Program-made: the position numbers and the translations under genes
In this document: positions 25,875 through 34,468 of the stretch, in pieces
Layout of the letters: each line of letters starts with the position of its first letter
How positions within the stretch are numbered: the first letter of the stretch is position 1
The notes under the pieces: generated by a model
Databases searched by the model: none
Told to the model about the DNA's origin: nothing
Seen by the model: only the letters and a program-made list of their open reading frames with translations
NCBI RefSeq assembly: GCF_028867935.1
Contig: NZ_JAPQNS010000015.1
Coordinates: forward strand, 136,444 to 200,443
DNA length: 64,000 nt
Direction: 5' to 3'
Source of the DNA: Flavobacterium sp. SUN052
GTDB taxonomy: Bacteria; Bacteroidota; Bacteroidia; Flavobacteriales; Flavobacteriaceae

Positions 25875-27371
25875 ATGCTTTTTAATTCGCTTCAATTTCT
25901 GCTCTTTTTCGTCGTGGTGACGATCCTTTATTTCAGCCTCCGATTTCGGCTGAGGTGGGCGTTGCTGCTGGCCGCCAGTTGTTATTTCTACATGGTGTTT
26001 CAGCCGGCGTATATCCTGATTCTGTTTCTCACCATTGTTATCGATTACATTGCCGGAATCTGGATTGAGAAGACCAGCGGACCCGCCCGGCGGTGGCTAC
26101 TTATTCTGTCGCTGATTTCGAATATTGGTATCCTGGCATTTTTCAAATACCTCGGCTTTTTCACCGAAAATATCGCTTTTCTGTTTGATGCGCTCCATCT
26201 GCCAAATATCGCCGATAGTATTACAGCAGGCACCAACCGGGTTTTCGTAGGGGTGGTAAAACTGTTCGGGCAGAGCGGCATCGACTCCTTTAAAGACAAC
26301 ATGAATATCCTGCCCATCGGTCTGTCGTTCCACACGTTTCAGGCCATGAGCTATACCATTGAGGTATACCGGGGCAGTCAGAAAGCTGAACGGCATTTTG
26401 GTATTTATGCACTATATGTGATGTTTTATCCACAATTGGTAGCCGGGCCAATTGAGCGACCTCAAAACGTACTGCATCAGTTTCATACACCACACGCCTA
26501 TAATTTTGAAGAGGTAAAAGCAGGCCTGATGCAAATGGCCTTTGGCTTTTTCAAGAAGTGCGTGATTGCCGACCGGCTCGTGCTCTTTCTCGACCCAGCA
26601 TTCAAACATCCCGATCAGCACAATGGGCTGTCATTATTGCTGGCTACCTTCTTCTTCACAATCCAGATCTACTGCGACTTCTCAGCCTATTCCGACATTG
26701 CCATCGGGGCAGCCCGCGTGATGGGTTTCAAGTTGATGGACAACTTCCGAACGCCTTATTTTTCACATTCTATTTCGGAGTTCTGGCGACGGTGGCACAT
26801 CTCGCTATCCAGCTGGTTTCGCGATTATCTGTACATCCCGTTGGGCGGCAACCGCAAGGGTGAAGCGCGCACTTATTTCAACCGTTTCGTTGTATTTCTG
26901 GCCAGTGGTCTCTGGCACGGCGCTAACTGGACCTATATTATCTGGGGAGGTCTACACGGATTGTACATTGTACTCGACATTGCTAAAGACAAGTATTTTC
27001 CGGGTCCTAAAAGTAGCAGCAGGCAGCAGCAGTTGGCGGGGTTCGGCCGGATCACTGGTATCGCGTTTACTTTTGTGCTGGTGATGTTGACCTGGGTGTT
27101 TTTCAGGGCGGTTTCGGTGAGCGACGCCTTCCTGATTCTGGGCCGGATTTTTACCCTCTCCCCTACTGACCCATTGCAATCACCCCTAAACCGCACTGAG
27201 TTGTGGTTTATCTTTGGCCTGATTGTATTCCTATTTCTGAAAGAGCGGTTCTATTTCGTTATCCCAACGCGCAACACCGCCCGGTTCGCGATGCTGTTTG
27301 GCCTGATCGCCTTCTTGACGTACCTCTTTGGAGTGTTTACTTCAAATCAGTTTATCTACTTTCAGTTCTAA
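25875..27371 (+). CDS. MBOAT family O-acyltransferase (AlgI/DltB-like)
   Basis: A 498-residue polytopic membrane protein with family signatures: ILPIGLSFHTFQAMSYTIEV, FYPQLVAGPIERPQNVLHQF, the conserved SEFWRRWHISLSSWFRDY (about residues 300-317) with YIPLGGNRKG, and the catalytic-histidine block ASGLWHGANWTYIIWGGLHG (His near 346). MBOAT proteins of this group pass acyl groups, often acetyl, across the membrane to exported glycans. Classic systems add an SGNH partner (AlgJ/AlgX-like) that is absent here. As the last gene of the operon it probably acylates the glycan built by the four preceding enzymes. Confidence 0.9.
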   Translation: MLFNSLQFLLFFVVVTILYFSLRFRLRWALLLAASCYFYMVFQPAYILILFLTIVIDYIAGIWIEKTSGPARRWLLILSLISNIGILAFFKYLGFFTENIAFLFDALHLPNIADSITAGTNRVFVGVVKLFGQSGIDSFKDNMNILPIGLSFHTFQAMSYTIEVYRGSQKAERHFGIYALYVMFYPQLVAGPIERPQNVLHQFHTPHAYNFEEVKAGLMQMAFGFFKKCVIADRLVLFLDPAFKHPDQHNGLSLLLATFFFTIQIYCDFSAYSDIAIGAARVMGFKLMDNFRTPYFSHSISEFWRRWHISLSSWFRDYLYIPLGGNRKGEARTYFNRFVVFLASGLWHGANWTYIIWGGLHGLYIVLDIAKDKYFPGPKSSSRQQQLAGFGRITGIAFTFVLVMLTWVFFRAVSVSDAFLILGRIFTLSPTDPLQSPLNRTELWFIFGLIVFLFLKERFYFVIPTRNTARFAMLFGLIAFLTYLFGVFTSNQFIYFQF

Positions 27372-27386
27372 AGCCGCCTTAGACTT

Positions 27387-27659
27387 TTAAGAGAATTTCT
27401 CTTTTAAAAAATTCATGATCGTATCCAGCTTATCATTCGTTTGCTGGTGTGCTGCCTTATTTTCGATAGTTAGGCTGGCTACTGCACGAGCAAGTGTATC
27501 AACTTTTGAAGAGAGCTTGGCATCAAGAGCATCGACTTTTGCATCAGCATTTTCAGCTATTTCAAAAGTTTTGGTGGCCAATATTTCAAGTCGATCCTGC
27601 TTTTGAAGCATCTCGGCCATAATCTCTTCTAACTGGCTAAATCGCCTTTCTGGGTTCAT
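27387..27659 (-). CDS. Small coiled-coil protein of unknown function
   Basis: A 90-residue protein from the ATG at 27659; a TTG 30 bases upstream is less likely. It consists almost entirely of heptad-like helix: FSQLEEIMAEMLQKQDRLEI and DAKVDALDAKLSSKVDTLAR, ending DKLDTIMNFLKEKF. There is no signal or membrane segment. Short coiled coils like this often stand next to DNA- or toxin-related genes in Cytophagales, but no function can be assigned. It is convergent with the MBOAT gene, with 15 bases between the stops. Confidence 0.6.
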   Translation of the reverse strand: MNPERRFSQLEEIMAEMLQKQDRLEILATKTFEIAENADAKVDALDAKLSSKVDTLARAVASLTIENKAAHQQTNDKLDTIMNFLKEKFS

Positions 27660-27754
27660 ACTATACAGTGGGTAGTTTCTTATCAACAATGATACAAAAA
27701 ATCATTTACATCACCAGCCATCTCCGCTTATCCAAGAATCGTAACAGCTTACTT

Positions 27755-28249
27755 TCAATTCTGAGGAGTTGGCTCTTCAGTCCCAATTCCCTCTTTTTTC
27801 AGTTTTGACTCCGCGTCTTTGATGGCTTCTTCAACAGAGTGCGATTTACGGAGGTCGCTCTTCTTACGGGTGAGCTCAGCCATTGTCTGGTAGTGATGGC
27901 AGAGCACGTTGAGTTCTTCGTCCGATAAATCTTCCACTGCCACCAGGCGATTACTCGCTCCGGTAGTGGCTGCAATCAATTCATTAAGTTTCAACTGAAC
28001 AGCCAGTGACTCCTTGTTTTGGGCTTTCTGGATAATAAAGACCATCAAAAAAGTTACTATGGTTGTGCCAGTATTGATTACCAACTGCCAGGTTTCAGAA
28101 TAACCAAAAATAGGGCCCGTCGCGGCCCAGATCACAACAACTGCAAGGGCGATCAAAAAAGCGGATGAGCTACCCGTAACTTTAGTTGCGTAGGTTGCCA
28201 TCCGATCGAAAACCGTTGCTTTCTGAGCCGTTTTATCTGTAGTTTCCAT
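27755..28249 (-). CDS. Low-affinity iron permease family membrane protein
   Basis: A 164-residue protein matching the low-affinity iron permease (FET4-like, PF04120) family. It has FDRMATYATKVTGSSSAFLI, a first helix (ALAVVVIWAATGPIFGYSE), then TWQLVINTGTTIVTFLMVF and IIQKAQNKESLAVQLKLNEL, a highly conserved block in bacterial members. The C-terminal segment is cytoplasmic and charged. Bacterial relatives are short, and iron transport has not been shown for most, so substrate is by family only. It stands alone. Confidence 0.85.
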   Translation of the reverse strand: METTDKTAQKATVFDRMATYATKVTGSSSAFLIALAVVVIWAATGPIFGYSETWQLVINTGTTIVTFLMVFIIQKAQNKESLAVQLKLNELIAATTGASNRLVAVEDLSDEELNVLCHHYQTMAELTRKKSDLRKSHSVEEAIKDAESKLKKEGIGTEEPTPQN

Positions 28250-28346
28250 GAATGTGTCGAATTGATTTCATGGAAGAAACTACTCAGTAGCTTTTCTGAT
28301 TGTGGGCACCACAAAAAAAGGCTTGAACGGGTACATTAGCCCCCTC

Positions 28347-29888
28347 TTATCCAGCCCAATTTTCCCGGTCCAGGCTCCGGTATTGAATAGCCTCCGCTAA
28401 GTGTTCGATCTTGATCTCCTCCGAACCAGCCAGATCAGCAATCGTGCGCGACACTTTCAGAATACGGTCGTAGGCACGGGCCGAAAGGCCAAGCCGCTCC
28501 ATAGCCGTCTTGAGCAGAATACGTCCGGCATCGTTGATAATGCAGGTATTTTTGACCACCTGCGAAGGCATCATGGCATTGGAGTAAACGCCCTCGTCGT
28601 CGGCAAAACGGGCCGTTTGAATGGCTCGTGCTTTGATAACCCGCTCCCGGATAGTCTCGCTCGACTCCGAGGGACGGTTAGCCGTCATCTGGTCGAACGA
28701 AACAGGTGTGACTTCCACATGCAAATCGATACGGTCGAGCAGGGGGCCGCTGATTTTGTTGAGGTAGCGCTGCACCACACCCGGCCCACACACACATTCC
28801 TTGTCGGGGTGGTTGTAGTACCCGCAGGGGCATGGGTTCATACTAGCAATGAGCATGAAATTAGCCGGAAACTCCACCGCCCAACGCGCCCGCGAAATAC
28901 TTACCCGACGTTCTTCAAGCGGTTGCCGCATCACTTCCAATGCAGACCGCTTGAATTCCGGCAGTTCATCTAAAAACAAAACGCCGTTATGCGATAAGGA
29001 GATTTCGCCCGGTTGGGGAAAACTGCCTCCACCAACCAATGCAGCATCTGAAATTGTGTGGTGCGGTGCTCGGTAAGGTCGCGTAGCAATCAGCGACGAC
29101 TTGTTTCCCAGCTTACCCGCCACAGAATGGATCTTTGTTGTTTCCAAAGCTTCCTGTAAAGTCAGCGGGGGTAATATGGTGGGGAGCCTCTTGGCCAGCA
29201 TTGTTTTACCAGCTCCTGGAGGCCCAATCATAATTACATTGTGCCCACCCGCAGCGGCAATTTCCAGTGCCCGTTTGATATTCTCCTGCCCCTGTACGTG
29301 CGAAAAATCGACATCGTAGGCGTTGAGGGTATCATAGAACAGATCGCGGGTGTCGGTAACGAGCGGAACAATGTCGAGCTTACCCTCAAAAAACTCGATA
29401 GCCTGTTGTATAGTCTCCACGCCAATTACGTCGAGACTGTTCACAATAGCTGCTTCATGTGCGTTTTCAGCGGGTAGCACAAACCCTTTATAACCACGTT
29501 TGCGCGCTTCGATAGCAATGGGCAATACCCCCTTTATTGGGCGTAGGCGACCGTCAAGAGAAAGTTCGCCCATGATCACGTACTCATCCAGATGCTTTTC
29601 GGCAGTGATCTGTTCAGAGGCCTGCAACACACACAAAGCAATGGGTAGGTCGTACGAAGAGCCTTCCTTTCGGATATCGGCAGGAGCCAAATTCACAACA
29701 ATCTTCTGGCGGGGCATTTTGTAACCCGAACATTTCAGCGAGGCTTCAACTCGGTGTTCGCTTTCTTTTACAGCACTGTCGGGCAGTCCGACGAGGTTAA
29801 AACCCAACCCCTGGGCAACAACTACTTCGATGGTGATCAGACTGGCATTGACGCCATAGACTGCCGCGCCGAAGGTTTTAGAAAGCAT
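28347..29888 (-). CDS. YifB/ComM-type magnesium-chelatase-like AAA ATPase
   Basis: A 513-residue AAA+ protein. An N-terminal ChlI-like domain (GAAVYGVNASLITIEVVVAQ, VGLPDSAVKESEHRVEASL) is followed by the ATPase domain: Walker A GPPGAGKTMLAKRLP at about 219-233, HHTISDAALVGGGSFPQPGE, Walker B GVLFLDELPEF and a cysteine loop CPCGYYNHPDKECVC. A C-terminal Mg-chelatase domain contains SARAYDRILKVSRTIADL. ComM of this family drives branch migration during integration of transforming DNA; others are called YifB. The start ATG gives the usual MLSKTFGAAV N-terminus and full family length. Confidence 0.93.
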   Translation of the reverse strand: MLSKTFGAAVYGVNASLITIEVVVAQGLGFNLVGLPDSAVKESEHRVEASLKCSGYKMPRQKIVVNLAPADIRKEGSSYDLPIALCVLQASEQITAEKHLDEYVIMGELSLDGRLRPIKGVLPIAIEARKRGYKGFVLPAENAHEAAIVNSLDVIGVETIQQAIEFFEGKLDIVPLVTDTRDLFYDTLNAYDVDFSHVQGQENIKRALEIAAAGGHNVIMIGPPGAGKTMLAKRLPTILPPLTLQEALETTKIHSVAGKLGNKSSLIATRPYRAPHHTISDAALVGGGSFPQPGEISLSHNGVLFLDELPEFKRSALEVMRQPLEERRVSISRARWAVEFPANFMLIASMNPCPCGYYNHPDKECVCGPGVVQRYLNKISGPLLDRIDLHVEVTPVSFDQMTANRPSESSETIRERVIKARAIQTARFADDEGVYSNAMMPSQVVKNTCIINDAGRILLKTAMERLGLSARAYDRILKVSRTIADLAGSEEIKIEHLAEAIQYRSLDRENWAG

Positions 29889-29927
29889 ATTAATACGGTG
29901 GTATTATTTTAGTACTTACTACGATTC

Positions 29928-30263
29928 TTACCGTAGTAATGATAGTGTAATCATTTCCTTTCGCAATAGTTGCTCAAGATAGTTTAACAATAAAGGGATG
30001 TACGCTTTCAGATTTGGTAAAACGTTACGGCCAATGTCTAAAACTACAATTGAAACTGGCAACGTCGTCTCATTTTGTTGATAAGGCATACTTTTATCAA
30101 CGCCAACTAACACGTCGAAGTTATGCTCTGCCATAAGCCGAAGCAGCTGACCATTTTTAATACCGTTCCAACCCATAAATTTAACGGTAAAGACTTCATG
30201 GCCCGTCCCTTCGAAACTTAGGCGAAAACGAACATCGACATTCTCGTCAAGCAACACCTTCAT
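29928..30263 (-). CDS. DUF5615 PIN-like protein (putative toxin partner)
   Basis: A 111-residue protein from the ATG at 30263. The start MKVLLDENVDVRFRLSF is the signature of the DUF5615/Mut7-C-like PIN fold, where the D and E are candidate metal ligands. GHEVFTVKFMGWNGIKNGQLL and FDVLVGVDKSMPYQQ follow, with a second acidic residue in place. Such proteins pair with small DUF433 proteins in putative type II toxin-antitoxin modules. Its start lies 17 bases inside the end of the upstream DUF433 gene, so translation is coupled. Toxicity is not demonstrated for this family. Confidence 0.8.
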   Translation of the reverse strand: MKVLLDENVDVRFRLSFEGTGHEVFTVKFMGWNGIKNGQLLRLMAEHNFDVLVGVDKSMPYQQNETTLPVSIVVLDIGRNVLPNLKAYIPLLLNYLEQLLRKEMITLSLLR

Positions 30264-30480
30264 ACTGGCTAGAAAAAGAGTTGAGCATCTTTGATGCCAA
30301 CTCAATGACGACTTGAGCCTGTTGCCTTTCAACGGATGGATATCCTATCAAAAAATCATCTAAAGAACTCTCTTCAAGGTGATCGAAGAGAGTTTGAATG
30401 GCTACCCTCGTGCCTTTAAAAACCGGCTTTCCACCTAATATTTCAGGGTCAACAACAATAACTTCTCTTGCAGTCAGCAT
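30247..30480 (-). CDS. DUF433 HTH protein (putative antitoxin partner)
   Basis: A 77-residue protein. The ATG at 30480 gives the family's expected N-terminus: VIVVDPEILGGKPVFKGTRV, then AIQTLFDHLEESSLDDFL and GYPSVERQQAQVVIELASKM, a helix-turn-helix DUF433 fold. The open frame extends further upstream, but that part is the shadow of the M28 gene. DUF433 proteins are DNA-binding and commonly precede PIN-like DUF5615 genes. It likely represses its own promoter; a palindrome 8 bases upstream of its start is a candidate operator. Confidence 0.85.
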   Translation of the reverse strand: MLTAREVIVVDPEILGGKPVFKGTRVAIQTLFDHLEESSLDDFLIGYPSVERQQAQVVIELASKMLNSFSSQYEGVA

Positions 30481-30487
30481 AACACAA

Positions 30488-30505
30488 TTCGTTTTGTACA
30501 ACGAA
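30488..30505. promoter_or_regulatory. Palindrome before the DUF433 gene, candidate operator
   Basis: TTCGTT at 30488-30493 and AACGAA at 30500-30505 are inverted around TTGTAC, with an inner perfect TTGTACAA. On the minus strand it lies 8 bases upstream of the DUF433 ATG, where an autorepressor would block transcription or translation. That it is an operator is inference from position and symmetry. Confidence 0.4.
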
Positions 30506-30529
30506 ATTAACCTACAACCAAACGCCCTT

Positions 30530-32074
30530 TTACTCTTTCCACCGCCACTCATTCGCGATCTGCAAGGGTGTTCGGAGCCCCTGATTGACCAGATAATCGC
30601 GGGTTTTGGTATCGTCGAGCCGACGGGTTGGAATATTCTCAGCGTCGGCGAGGGCATACAGAACCATAGCCGAATAACGAACAGTGTTCTGCATTTGGTC
30701 GCGGTTTGCCAGATTTATCCGGTCGCAGTTAGCGTGGTAGCAGTCGAGGACTTCTTTGGTAAGATGACCCATCATGCCCACTACCGGCACTCCTTCAATC
30801 ATAAATGGTTGGTGATCGGAGTGTAGCCCGGCCTGATTGGCCACTTGATTCTGGAACGTCGGTTCTACCTGCTGGATGGTCTCGCCTACGGTTTTGAAAA
30901 ATGCCGTCATATCGTCGCGGCCAAAGGCGTTGATACCCGTGGGATCATTCGTCATGTCGAGGTTCATCATATACCGGACATTATCTAACTGACCGCGTTT
31001 TTTAAGGTCTTCGGCCATGGCTCGTGAGCCAAGCAGGCCTTGCTCCTCACCCATAAACATTACAAATTCGACCGTCCGCTTGGGTTTCAGTTTCAGTTTG
31101 CGGAACGTCCGGGCAATATCGAGCACCGAAAAGGACCCGATACCATTGTCGATAGCTCCCGTGGCCAGGTCCCACGAATCCAGATGGCCGCCGATCACAA
31201 CTTTTTCGTTCGGGAATTCACTTCCAGTGATAGAAGCAACCACATTACGAGCTCTGATTTTACGACTTGTGTTGGTCATGTCGATCACGGCGTGGAGCTG
31301 GTCTTTGTGTTCTTCGGCCAGCCATTGCCGCAGCGAAACCCCACTTTCATACGCAATGCAGACCGCCGGAATTGGAATGAGCTTACCCGTAACCGAAGCC
31401 GTACCCGTAAGCAGCACATTACCCGGCACCAGGTTCACCATAATCACACCGATTGCCCCATGCTGAATAGCTAAGGCCGTTTTCTCGGAACGATGCAGGT
31501 TCCGGGCCCCCTTGGCATTGCTCAAACCAATGTTGATAAGGGCAATTTTACCTTTGATTTTGTCTTTTGCTGCGTTAAAATCACCTTCAAGCCCATTGCC
31601 CACATCAATGATTTCACCCCGCACGTGAGCATCCACTGGCGAGTGAGCCAGCGATACTACTTTTATGTCGCGGAAATTGTCGCTTTTGTTAGGCACCACC
31701 GAAAGCGTCACCGTGTCGCGCATCCACGACTCTACTTCGAATGCTTCGTACCGAACATCTTTGAAACCATACGACCGTAACAGGTCATAGGCGTATTGTT
31801 CGGCTCGTGCGCCGTTGTTGCTGCCCGTGAGTCGATGCCCGATCCGCTGGCTGGCATCAGAAAGGGTTTCGTAAGCACGTCCGTTTTTTAGTACGTCCGC
31901 ATTGATGCGGCTGAACACTTTTTCAACGGAAGGTCGAAGCCCTGTTGCTGACCGATTACTGGTGGGTGGCCCCGCAACCAGTGGAGTGGAGAATGTGGTT
32001 GATCCGGCCAAAGCCAGAAAAAAAATGAAATGCCGAGGGTAGATTTTTCTGTGCATAGACGACGTAAACGTCAT
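30530..32074 (-). CDS. M28 family metallopeptidase with PA domain
   Basis: A 514-residue exported zinc peptidase, probably an aminopeptidase or carboxypeptidase acting in the periplasm. The signal lies within residues 7-35; the second ATG (MHRKIYPRHFIFFLALAGS) may be the true start. A protease-associated domain spans about 130-260 (GKIALINIGL, GVIMVNLVPGN). The catalytic domain has metal and catalytic blocks VVIGGHLDSWDLATGAIDNG (about 290), FVMFMGEEQGLLGSRAM, YMMNLDMTNDP and LHSDHQPFMIEGVP, covering the expected H, D, E, D and H ligands. It is a single gene, divergent from pyrophosphatase. Confidence 0.92.
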   Translation of the reverse strand: MTFTSSMHRKIYPRHFIFFLALAGSTTFSTPLVAGPPTSNRSATGLRPSVEKVFSRINADVLKNGRAYETLSDASQRIGHRLTGSNNGARAEQYAYDLLRSYGFKDVRYEAFEVESWMRDTVTLSVVPNKSDNFRDIKVVSLAHSPVDAHVRGEIIDVGNGLEGDFNAAKDKIKGKIALINIGLSNAKGARNLHRSEKTALAIQHGAIGVIMVNLVPGNVLLTGTASVTGKLIPIPAVCIAYESGVSLRQWLAEEHKDQLHAVIDMTNTSRKIRARNVVASITGSEFPNEKVVIGGHLDSWDLATGAIDNGIGSFSVLDIARTFRKLKLKPKRTVEFVMFMGEEQGLLGSRAMAEDLKKRGQLDNVRYMMNLDMTNDPTGINAFGRDDMTAFFKTVGETIQQVEPTFQNQVANQAGLHSDHQPFMIEGVPVVGMMGHLTKEVLDCYHANCDRINLANRDQMQNTVRYSAMVLYALADAENIPTRRLDDTKTRDYLVNQGLRTPLQIANEWRWKE

Positions 32075-32168
32075 TTTCCTCTAAAAATACAAAATTTGCG
32101 TCCTTTAACCAAAGACAAATACGCAACAGGAAACGTTTATAGCTAAAGTGTAAAAGTTTATTCTACGC

Positions 32169-32777
32169 ATGAAACAGAGCTTTAAAGCGCACCCATGGCA
32201 CGGTATACCAGTGGGCAAACAGGCCCCGGAAATCGTTACGGCCTTCATTGAAATTGTACCAACCGATACGGTTAAATACGAGATTGACAAAGACACAGGT
32301 TACCTTAAAATTGACCGACCTCAGCAATACTCTAACGTAATTCCAGCCCTGTACGGATTTGTTCCCCAAACATACTGCGGAGATCGGATTGCTCAGTTAG
32401 CTTCTGAGAAAGCGGGAAAAACCGTTGAAAAAGGTGATGGTGACCCTGTCGATATTTGTGTACTGACGGAGCGCGAAATTACCCACGGCGACATCATTCT
32501 CCAAGCGATTCCCATCGGGGGATTCCGTCTTATCGACAAAGACGAGGCTGATGACAAAATTATAGCGGTGCTGAAAGGTGATGCCATGTTTGGCCATTTC
32601 ACTGAATTGGCTGACCTGCCCGTAGCCGTAATGAAGCGTTTGCAACATTACTTCTTGACATACAAGAACTTACCTGGCGAGAAAGCCCATACCGAGATCA
32701 CAAATGTGTATGGTCGCGACGAAGCTCACGAAGTAATCCAGACCTCGATGCTCGATTACGCAGAGTTGAGTCTTTAG
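32169..32777 (+). CDS. ppa: Inorganic pyrophosphatase
   Basis: A 202-residue family I soluble pyrophosphatase that hydrolyses PPi to drive biosynthesis. Active-site blocks are all present: FIEIVPTDTVKYEIDKDTGY, LKIDRPQQYSNVIPALYGFV, TYCGD, the metal-binding GDGDPVDICVLTE and FRLIDKDEADDKIIAVLKGD. It is somewhat longer than the 175-180 residues of E. coli-type enzymes, with an N-terminal MKQSFKAHPWHGIPVG extension common in Bacteroidota. It is followed by a perfect-stem terminator. Confidence 0.94.
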   Translation: MKQSFKAHPWHGIPVGKQAPEIVTAFIEIVPTDTVKYEIDKDTGYLKIDRPQQYSNVIPALYGFVPQTYCGDRIAQLASEKAGKTVEKGDGDPVDICVLTEREITHGDIILQAIPIGGFRLIDKDEADDKIIAVLKGDAMFGHFTELADLPVAVMKRLQHYFLTYKNLPGEKAHTEITNVYGRDEAHEVIQTSMLDYAELSL

Positions 32778-32800
32778 CACCAATATGTTATTTTTTTATG

Positions 32801-32835
32801 GAAGGGCACTCAGAGCAAACCTCGGGGTGCCCTTC
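32801..32835 (+). terminator. Hairpin terminator after ppa
   Basis: GAAGGGCAC at 32801-32809 pairs exactly with GTGCCCTTC at 32827-32835. A T-run (TTATTTTTTTATG) precedes it and TGTTTATGATTT follows. It lies 24 bases after the ppa stop and 36 bases before the next start. Confidence 0.65.
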
Positions 32836-32870
32836 GTGTTTATGATTTAGAACCACTTAATAAATCCATC

Positions 32871-33860
32871 ATGATTACCCGTATTTTAGGCAACACTGGC
32901 CAATCTATTTCTGCCCTCGGCCTTGGCTGCATGGGCATGACCGATTTCTACGGCCAACGCAACGACGAAGAGTCCATGGCAACGATCCATGCAGCCCTCG
33001 ACGCTGGCCTCAATTTTCTGGACACCGCCGATATGTATGGCCCCTACACCAACGAAGAACTCGTGGGCCAGGCCATCCGCGACCGGCGCGATTCGGTGGT
33101 ATTAGCTACCAAATTTGGCATAGTCCGCGACCCAAATGATCCCACCAAACGCAGCATCAACGGGCGCCCCGAATACGTACGCCAGGCATGCGAGGGAAGT
33201 TTGAAACGCTTAGGGGTAGACGTAATTGATCTGTATTATCAGCATCGCGTTGACCCAAATACGCCCATTGAGGAAACCGTGGGCGAAATGAGCCGTCTGG
33301 TTGACGAAGGCAAAATCAGGTTTATTGGTTTGTCGGAAGCGGGAGCCGATACTATTCGACGGGCCAACGCCGTACACCCAGTAGCCGCTGTGCAATCAGA
33401 ATACTCGCTTTGGAGCCGCGACATTGAGGACGAAGTTATTCCTGCCGTGCGCGAACTGGGCATTACATTAGTGGCCTACAGCCCCCTGGGGCGTGGTTTT
33501 CTGACGGGTCAGATCAAACGCTTTGAGGATTTAGCGGCCGATGATTACCGCCGTCATTCTCCCCGGTTTCAGGGCGAGAATTTCCAGAAGAACCTCGACG
33601 TAGTTCAGCAATTAGAAGCCTTAGCCACCCGCAAAGGGGCCACCGCATCGCAATTGGCGCTGGCCTGGTTGCTGGCTCAGGGCGATGAGATTGTTCCTAT
33701 TGTTGGCACCAAACGCCGGACTTACTTGACAGAAAATTTGGGAGCTCTGGGCCTGAACCTTACTCCTGGTGATCTGGCCGAAATTGAGGCTGTTTCCCCC
33801 AAAGGAGCGGTGGCCGGAAATCGTTATCCAGAGGCTATGATGAGGCTGATTAACGCATAA
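32871..33860 (+). CDS. Aldo/keto reductase (AKR13-like)
   Basis: A 329-residue NADPH-dependent reductase of the TIM-barrel aldo/keto family. The catalytic tetrad context is visible: [20 protein letters not shown] (Asp and Tyr), [15 protein letters not shown] (Lys) and [19 protein letters not shown] (His). The cofactor-binding tail has [20 protein letters not shown]. The start [17 protein letters not shown] is typical of the AKR13/YakC-like group that reduces aldehydes. The physiological substrate is unknown. It is probably a single gene. Confidence 0.92.
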   Translation: MITRILGNTGQSISALGLGCMGMTDFYGQRNDEESMATIHAALDAGLNFLDTADMYGPYTNEELVGQAIRDRRDSVVLATKFGIVRDPNDPTKRSINGRPEYVRQACEGSLKRLGVDVIDLYYQHRVDPNTPIEETVGEMSRLVDEGKIRFIGLSEAGADTIRRANAVHPVAAVQSEYSLWSRDIEDEVIPAVRELGITLVAYSPLGRGFLTGQIKRFEDLAADDYRRHSPRFQGENFQKNLDVVQQLEALATRKGATASQLALAWLLAQGDEIVPIVGTKRRTYLTENLGALGLNLTPGDLAEIEAVSPKGAVAGNRYPEAMMRLINA

Positions 33861-33904
33861 TTCATAAAAAGTGCTACATTTCAGCGAGTTAAAAACGCCC
33901 GCTC

Positions 33905-34468
33905 ATGTATCAGCTATATACTATTACAGTCCTGATGAGCTTTATTAGCTTGTCAGGCTGTTACCAAAACCAATCTAAAGACCAAACTTCTTCGCCAGTT
34001 GCAGCCGCTACTGTGCCCATTGTACAGGCATCTTCTTTGAGTAAGCCGGTTGCCGAAACGCCGGAGGCTGTTGTACAGGCCCTATATAAAGCACATAACG
34101 ACAAGAAAAGTCCCTTCTTTCAGGCCAAAGATCGAGCCCTTGTTAACAAGTTTTTTGTGGAGGAAATGGCAGACCTGATTTGGGATGACGCCGTGATTGT
34201 TGCCAAAACCGGCGAAATCGCCTTTATGGAGGCCGATCCGCTTTACAATGCGCAGGATATGGACATTCAGGATTTTGTTATTCATCCTGCTGAAATCAGC
34301 GACGATCAGGCTGAAGTACTGGTGACGTTTACCAACTTCGGCGAGAAACAGGAGTTTACGTTTTTGCTGGACAAAGAAAATGGAACCTGGCTCATCAGCG
34401 ACATTTTCTACGGCGATGGCAGTCAGTTGTTCCAACTACTCAGCGGCCGTGCTGAAGAGACGCCATAG
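33905..34468 (+). CDS. Lipoprotein, DUF3828-like
   Basis: A 187-residue lipoprotein (MYQLYTITVLMSFISLSGCY, lipobox Cys19). After a Ser/Thr-rich linker the folded part has ETPEAVVQALYKAHNDKKSP and DRALVNKFFVEEMADLIWDD, then alternating strands ending EFTFLLDKENGTWLISDIFY. This layout (helix pair plus curved sheet) matches DUF3828/NTF2-like envelope proteins of unknown function. Its stop abuts the stop of the convergent MogA-like gene with no bases between. Confidence 0.7.
   Translation: MYQLYTITVLMSFISLSGCYQNQSKDQTSSPVAAATVPIVQASSLSKPVAETPEAVVQALYKAHNDKKSPFFQAKDRALVNKFFVEEMADLIWDDAVIVAKTGEIAFMEADPLYNAQDMDIQDFVIHPAEISDDQAEVLVTFTNFGEKQEFTFLLDKENGTWLISDIFYGDGSQLFQLLSGRAEETP

Noticed and set aside
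30481..30657. N-terminal extension of the DUF433 frame to 30657
   Set aside because: The extra 59 residues run through the 3' end of the M28 peptidase gene and lack family similarity; DUF433 proteins begin close to the ATG at 30480.
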